A stretch of 64,000 bases of DNA from Picochlorum sp. 'celeri' (Eukaryota > Chlorophyta > Trebouxiophyceae). Position 1 is the stretch's first letter. Every line of letters begins with the position of its first letter. The notes under the pieces were generated by a model. The model searched no databases. It was not told the DNA's origin and saw nothing but the letters and a program-made list of their open reading frames with translations. Location: the NCBI GenBank assembly GCA_010909725.1, contig JAACMV010000019.1, positions 992,001 to 1,056,000 on the forward strand, in the 5' to 3' direction. A program made the translations under genes and the position numbers. Positions 58,032-64,000 of the stretch are shown piece after piece.

Positions 58032-59844
58032 ATGGCGTGGTCTGCTTTGAAAGTTGTCGATCTGCGATCAGAATTGAAGAAGCGTGGTCTTCCGACAACT
58101 GGCAAGAAATCTGAACTCGTTGCTCGGCTGGAAGAGTCCGATTCTCTACAGGAGGAGCAGCAGCAAGAGAGTACTGGTGCTGCAGTTCCCACAGAACAAG
58201 CAGAGGAGAAGGTTCCTGTGCGACAGGATACGAAAAAGCGAGATCACGAAGAAGACCAAGAAGAAATAGGGGATGGATCAAATTCTGAAGCAAAACGACG
58301 AAGAATAGACGACCAGGCGACAGTGAAGGAAGAGGAGCAACAAGATGTGAAGATGGAGGTGATCAAGGAGGAGGAGGAGCACAAGGTTGATCCTGAAAGG
58401 ATGGCTTTTGAACACGGTGAAGATGACGATGAACCTCTGTATCATGGCCAAAGAAATTCAGGCAAGCTAGTAAGACGTGGGAACGAATGCCCGTACTTGG
58501 ACACAATCAGTCGCCAGGTAAGCAACAATGGTATTGGCTACACCGTGTACTTATATCATGCACTAACATATGCACATGTGTGTGTAGAATCTTGATTTTG
58601 ATTTTGAAAAGTGTTGTTCCGTGTCGCTGTCAAAAGTGAATGTCTATGTTTGTCTCGTGTGTGGAAAGTACTTTCAAGGCAGAGGTCCAACGACACATGC
58701 ATACACACATTCACTGGAAATGGGGCATCATCTCTTCATGAAATTGGACTCTGGAAGAACATATTGCTTGCCAGATATGTATGAGGTTATGGATCCATCA
58801 TTGGCAGATATCCAATACGTCTTGAATCCAACATTCACAGAGGCTGCAGTGAAAGAAGTTGACTTGACAAACACGTGGGCCAAAGCATTAGATGGTAGTG
58901 AATACATGCCAGGGCTGATTGGATACAATAATATGAAGGCCAATGATTATGCCAATGTTGTACTCCAAGCACTGATTAGAATTAGACCTCTCAGGGATTT
59001 TTTCCTGAGACGAGAAAACTATGCACACGTATCCACACCTTTGTTGGAAAGGTTTGGAGAACTCGTGCGAAAAACATGGAATCCGAAAGCTTTTAAAGGA
59101 CACGTATCGCCGCATGAGTTCATGCAGAGCGTCATGTCAAAAAGCGGCAAGAGGTTTCGCATAGATACACAGTCAGATCCTGTGGAATTTTTTTCCTGGC
59201 TGCTCAACGCACTGCATCAGGATCTAACTGGAGGAAAGAGAAAATCACCCTCTATCATAACACAATGCCTGCAGGGAGAGATTGAACTTACAATATTAGC
59301 TGGCACTGGATCTGCAAAAGACAGCACAACAGATATCGTCCAAAGGGTCCCATTCTTGCTATTGACACTGGATTTACCACCGGCGCCACTATTTAAAGAT
59401 GCTTTGGAGAAGGTCATCATTCCACAGGTACCAATTTTTGACCTGCTCAGGAAGTTTGATGGAGAAACTATACAGGATGATGTCAGGACAGGGCGACGGA
59501 AGATGCGCATTACCCGCCTTCCAAAATTCCTAGCAATCCACGTCAAACGATTTTTGAAGAATCAATTCTTCAAAGAAAAGAACCCGACGATTGTGAATTT
59601 CCCCGTCAAAGGTTTGGACCTGACCAAGTGTATTTCAGTCCCAGCCCCAAAGGCAACATATGACCTGATAGCTAATATCGTACACGAGGGCGACGCGAAT
59701 ATCGGTTGTTTCAAAGCTCATATTCACAGGAAATCAGAAGACGTATGGTACGAATTCCAAGATTTGCATCTCGTTGATGTATTACCTCAGCAGGTTGTCC
59801 TTTCAGAGGCATATGTACAAATATATGAATTGACAGATATGTGA
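58032..59844 (+). CDS. USP39: USP39/Sad1 tri-snRNP protein with N-terminal SAP domain
   Basis: Inactive ubiquitin-protease-fold protein needed to keep the U4/U6.U5 tri-snRNP together. 580 aa from exons 58032-58517 and 58588-59844. The intron 58518-58587 (70 bp, GTAAGC...GTGTAG) joins LDTISRQ to NLDFDFEKCCSVSLS. Residues 5-39 (ALKVVDLRSELKKRGLPTTG KKSELVARLEE) are a SAP motif; an acidic linker with KRRRID follows. The ZnF-UBP domain is YVCLVCGKYFQGRGPTTHAY THS. The UCH fold has NDYANVVLQAL where active enzymes have the catalytic Cys, so it is pseudo-catalytic as in human USP39. NPTIVNFPVKGLDLTK and TYDLIANIVHEGD are strong USP39 matches. Confidence 0.95.
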
Positions 59845-59874
59845 AACAAATACCATATATGTCCTTGAAAGAAT

Positions 59875-60504
59875 TCATTTCAGTTTTTTATTCTGCTGCA
59901 TTCTAGTTTGCTGTATGAGAGCTCGTGTGCTAGCGATTTCTGCCCTTAGATTATCAACTGCCTCATCTTCTTCCACCACAGGTGGCAACAGTGCCCCATT
60001 TCTATCCTTTTGCCCAACAGCGCCACCCTTGGATTCCTGAATTTCCCTTTCAGCTCTCATCGCAACTTCATCCTGGATATCACTGCATATGCACACACAG
60101 AACATGTCAATTCACACCCTCAACCAAAGAGCCTTTATTACTGCTTCCACGCACCCTAGCATCTTCCTAAATTCCGCCTCAGCCGTTCCAAATTCAGCCA
60201 GTATATCAGCTGCCATATTCCCTAGCCTTTCGTTTAACACCTCGGCCAGAGCTTTGCCGTAGAAAAATGATTGCAGAAGATCAAAACCTGCACATGTGGG
60301 TGGACAATGTCACGTGGCTTAAACACAGAATAGGTACCAATGCGATACAATTAATCACATACTTTCTGTTTCTGAGGTATTTGTTGATCTATTAGAGGCG
60401 CAAGTCAATACAGGCGATCGAGTGTTGACATGTCCCACATGTGGCCTTGGAGCCACTCGGGCTCTCATATCAACCACGGTACTCCTCCTACTTACAGAAT
60501 TCAT
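59875..60504 (-). CDS. plastid protein of unknown function (DUF6825-like)
   Basis: 160 aa from three exons: 60363-60504, 60155-60287 and 59875-60082. The introns 60288-60362 (GTATGT...GTGCAG) and 60083-60154 (GTGCGT...ATGCAG) both fit in phase. The N-terminus MNSVSRRSTVVDMRARVAPR PHVGH... is transit-like. The conserved core FDLLQSFFYGKALAEVLNER LGNMAADILAEFG ... IQDEVAMRAEREIQES resembles plant plastid proteins with FxRGRALAExxNERxxxxxGE. The C-terminus is a short coiled coil ending QQNKKLK. Its stop is 30 bp from the opposing USP39 stop. Function unknown. Confidence 0.75.
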
Positions 60505-60602
60505 GATGACTACTAATATCTTTTAAATAATTATCCATCGGTGATGGACGAGGGCATACGGATGAGTAGGATTGGGATCCCCAACCACCCTTTGACAAGG
60601 AA

Positions 60603-63600
60603 TCAACGGGTGGAGCTTCCACATGAACGGGCCGCTGCTTGTGCAGCAGCGATGAAAGCAACCCCAGCGACGCTAATGGCTGCAACTGTTGTTCTATTCA
60701 TTCCCTTCGTTGGAGGTGATGAGATAGTCTCGACATCTTGCATTGGGTGAGATTGAATTGGCTGTGGAGATGGCTTCCTCTCCCTCATCAGTGCACACAG
60801 TTCAGCATTCTGCCGTTCCAATGCTTCCACATGCATGCATCTTTTCTCTAGCAACTCCACCTTTTCGGTCAAATGTTGGATCTCATTTTCGTATCGTGCC
60901 TTTGTGACAGTTGCCAGCCACTGGGCAGATGAGAGAGCCTTTTTCATTTCTGCCTGTTTCCTTGCAAATTCGGCTTCCAAGACATGTGCAGCTTGCGCCT
61001 TGGCATGAACCTGCTGGCAGAGCTCGAGGACATGGTTTGATTTGAGTGTGAGATTTTGTTCGAGGGACGACTTCTCCTCATTGAGTTGGTTCACCGTCTT
61101 CTCTGTTGCTGCAAGACGAATCTGCACAGCAGAGAGATGATGAGGATGTTAGTTCTTATTACATGCATGAAATGGGAAAATTCACGCCTCAATCCGGTCA
61201 TAGAGACCAACAAGGCCTGTCGCCAAAACTGAAAATATTCCAATCAAGAGATACACCATGTGCGTGATAACCAATACACCTGCCCCCACATGTGTACGTG
61301 CCTGCGTTTGCTGCAAGAGCTGAGCTGATTTCTCAGCTGCTGCTTCTGCCAAGTTCTTCTGTTGCGATCTCTCCTTTTGAATCGCAATTTCTTGTTTCAA
61401 CAACTGCATGAAAGATAGAAATCGTTGTCAGGTCATTCGCTATGTGAACCACATACAAGACAAAATACAATACGTACAGCAATATCTTCTTCCAACTCAA
61501 TCTCTGCCTTCATTTTTGCCTGTCCGAGCTGCTTTAATTTCGCATCCTTCTGATCTACTTCTGTCTTCATCTTTTTCAGTTCTTCACTCAACGTGTACGA
61601 ATTTTTCTCGAGGTTTGTGATGAGATCCTTTTGTTCCGAGATTGTCTTCTCCTTTGCAGATGAAGACCGTTCGTAAGCCTTTGCCTGTGATGTTACCAGC
61701 TGAAGGCTTTCCTTTGCTTCGCGCATCCTTTTAGACATTTCTTCAACCTGATTATATGCGACATCTTTCTCTCTCAAAGCTTTTTCAATCTTGCTGGTCA
61801 TTTCTGCGGTGATTGAATCCTTTGCTGCAAGGATACTCTCCAGCGCTTCTTGCTTCTCAGTCAGTTGTGCCTCAAAGCTTTTCATCTCGCCCTTCATGGA
61901 TACAACAGTGCTATCAAGGTGACGATTTTGCTCTTCGAGAGTTGCGATTTCAGATTCACTTGCCTCAAGGTTTGCTTTGAGCTTGTTTGATGCGGAAACT
62001 TCGTCCAGCAATTCAAGCCTGAGGCGGGAGATGTTCTTCTCCTGGGATGATATTGTCTGGTTCAGTGACTCAATATCTGTGGTATGCTTGATCTCGATTT
62101 CTTTGATCTGGGATTTCAGTTTGCTTTCAGATTCGATAGAGTACTCCAGTTTGCTGTTCAGGCACTCCACCTCATGGCTCTGGTCTTCAATGACTTCCTC
62201 AAGCTCCTTCACCTTCAAAAAGGTCAGCTGTAACGTTTCGGAACTTGTCTCTTCATTTTTCTTCATATTCATGAGAACATCTTTGGTCTCTTTCAGTTGA
62301 GCTCGGAGAGATTTGATTTGTTGCTCTCCTTCTGTCTTTGCCATCCTCAAATTCTGCGAAACATCCTTTTCCCTGGCAATTTCGTCTTCAAGATTGCGAA
62401 CCTTCTCCTCAAATTCTTCCTTGATGATATTCTTTGATTTCACCTCTGCCAGTAACTTTTCGGAAGCCATTTGAAGTTCATTCTGCATATGTGATAGCTT
62501 GTCCTCGGATTGTTGCAGCTTCACAGACGTTGCAGCACTTTCGTCTGATGCAATTTTCAGCTTGGATTCCAAGTTGCACGCAGTGGCCTCTAGGCCAGGA
62601 ATTTTTTCATTTTCCTCTTTCAATGCACTGATTACCATATTTTGATCGCCGCATTGAGACTCCAAGGCAGCCACAGTATCTTGAAGTTCCTGTACCCTTG
62701 ACAATGTTCTCTTCAAGATTTCTTTGGCAGCCTCACCCTTTGGTGTGCCCTCAAGTTTGGCAGCACTCAAGTCCTCGTCTTTGCGGATCAACTGCTCTCC
62801 CAGGTTCCGGATTGATTCCATCAGGCGCTCATTGGATCGCTCCAAATTTTCGCAGTGGTCCAAAAGCTTTTTGGATTCATCGGAATGGGTCTCCTTTTCC
62901 TTTTGCAAGGCTTGCTCCAGAGATTCCTTGATCTTGATTGCCTCCGTCAACTGTACTGTGAGGCTTTCGATTTCCTCAGATGCTTTTGAAATCTGAGATG
63001 TGCTGCGTTGCTCCAAGGCCACGTACTTTTCTTGCAATGTCTTTTCAGCCTCTTTGGCTTGGTCAAGCAGTGCGGATAGGTCTGCAATAGTCTTCTCTGA
63101 CTGGACTCTACTTGCTTCCTGCGCCGCCCTCAAACTTTCCATTTCCTGCGATAAGGCTGCTATTTTATCTTTTTGCGTCAGGGACTCATGCTCCAACGCC
63201 TCGATAGCGGCATCTTTCTGTTTGATCACTTGTTTCAGTTCTCGAACAGTTTCTCCATATTGTGTTGACAGGGTATTGATCTCAACCTCTTTTGCCTGAA
63301 GCAAGACGGAGATTTCAGTCTTTGACTCCTCCATGGACTTGATCTGATCCGATATCTCAGAAACTTGGCTCAAGACCTGATTCAATTCCGCCTCAAGCTC
63401 GGATACCTTGGCATTGGCAGAGGCTACCTTGTTCTCAGAGATCTCAAGGTCATTTTGCAATGATATCCTAATCTTCTTTGCAGTATCCTTGTAAGCCGCC
63501 ATCTCGGCTTTCATTGCCGCAAGAGAAGCATCTTTCGCCCCGATAGAGGCCTCTAATGCATGCTTGGACTGCAAGAGAGTTGCATATTCATCCTCTAGAG

Positions 63601-64000
63601 ATGCCACCTTTGTGCGAGTGGCATCAGCTTGTTTTGCATAGTCTTCTAATTGCGTCTTCATCAGAATCTCCTTCTCAAGAGCGAGTGCTTGGGCTTTGTT
63701 GTACTCCTCTTTGAGCTGCACGATTTTGTTGGTCGCCTCAGACTGCTGTGCAGTTGCCATGGCCAGCTTTGCAGACAACTCTTCGCATTGCTCCTTAGAC
63801 TCTGTCATCTCGTCCAAAATGTCTTGCTTCGATTCTTGCACCGACGCAATCTCTATACGAAGCTTGTTAATTTCCTCTTGCTTTACAGCGGCGTCATTCG
63901 CAGCAGAAGCTGCCGCCTTCATCATACTCTCAAGTGCACCCTGCTGTTCCTGTATCTTGGCCTCTGTCTCTGTCTTTGCCTTCATATGCTCCTGAAGGGT
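60603..64000 (-). CDS. long coiled-coil membrane protein (5' end beyond window)
   Basis: At least 1086 residues; the frame is open at the right edge, so the N-terminus is missing. Exons seen: 61478 to the edge, 61188-61403 and 60603-61121. The first intron 61404-61477 is GTACGT...ATGCAG, phase 0. The second, 61122-61187, has an AACTAAC branch-like site and a GTGCAG acceptor, but the frame needs a GC donor (GAG-GCGTGA) or an alternative GTTGGT donor 21 bases earlier. Nearly all of exon 1 is uninterrupted heptad coiled coil (KELEEVIEDQSHEVECLNSK...). Exon 2 carries a membrane segment (GVLVITHMVYLLIGIFSVLA) and the C-terminus another (TTVAAISVAGVAFIAAAQAA). It looks like a golgin/tether-type organelle protein; no family is named. 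Confidence 0.75.

Noticed and set aside
1..64000. tRNA, rRNA, transposon, CRISPR, prophage or viral genes
   Set aside because: Scanned by eye for T-loop (GTTCGAATC-type) sequences, terminal repeats, transposase/reverse-transcriptase motifs and spaced repeats; none was convincing. A tRNAscan-SE or RepeatMasker run would be decisive.

Overview
The window looks like nuclear DNA from a photosynthetic, green-lineage-type eukaryote, perhaps a compact unicellular alga such as a prasinophyte. The evidence is a magnesium-chelatase H subunit, a plant-type ALA dehydratase, a PAP/fibrillin, a plant-type alpha-amylase and several plastid proteins of plant type, next to ordinary eukaryotic genes (CCT7, V-ATPase H, ATG16, NKAP, USP39/Sad1, mitochondrial bL34). 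The species assignment is inference. About 40 genes fill nearly all of the 64 kb. Most have one exon; the rest carry one to three introns, mostly 66-125 bp, with GTRNGN donors and AG acceptors, and these cluster near the start codon. I saw no tRNA, rRNA, transposon, CRISPR array or viral gene.

Layout. 1-6.7 kb: mitochondrial ketoacyl synthase (cut by the left edge), V-ATPase H, a two-RRM protein, an FBXO3/SKIP16-like F-box-ApaG protein and NKAP. 7.2-10.5 kb: a tandem pair of secreted metallophosphoesterases. 10.5-20.2 kb: an EF-hand protein, CCT7, mitochondrial bL34, plastid HemB, a universal-stress-domain protein, a membrane-anchored coiled-coil protein and a type II membrane protein. 20.3-31.9 kb: a secreted GH5 mannanase-like enzyme with EGF and PAN modules, a Nudix-eIF2B-like fusion, NIT1, a hypothetical protein, a DDX20-like helicase, a DUF819 membrane protein, a ketopantoate-reductase-like protein, and the closely packed COA3-like/MGMT pair. 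31.9-43.7 kb: bestrophin, ATG16, DPH6-YjgF, UMP synthase, a CRAL-TRIO protein, alpha-amylase and a YFH7/uridine-kinase-like protein.

43.7-46.3 kb is the emptiest part. It holds a cluster of strong hairpins that may be a structured RNA, a small protein with a cyclin-docking-like motif, and a small secreted protein. 46.4-64 kb: a plastid membrane protein, acyl-CoA oxidase, an acidic protein, TDP1, fibrillin, ChlH, SAP-USP39, a DUF6825-like plastid protein, and a long coiled-coil membrane protein that runs off the right edge.

The genes do not form one pathway; they are typical interspersed nuclear genes. HemB and ChlH both serve chlorophyll synthesis but lie about 38 kb apart. Noteworthy features are very short convergent spacings (11 bp between stops at 28.37 kb), a 13-bp gap between the co-oriented COA3-like and MGMT genes, repeated perfect palindromes in promoter intervals, unusual domain fusions (SAP-USP39, Nudix-eIF2B-like, GH5-EGF-PAN), a long N-terminal extension on ChlH, and a probable GC-AG intron. 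Spliced gene models come from my own reading of donor/acceptor sites and phase; they are not backed by transcripts.
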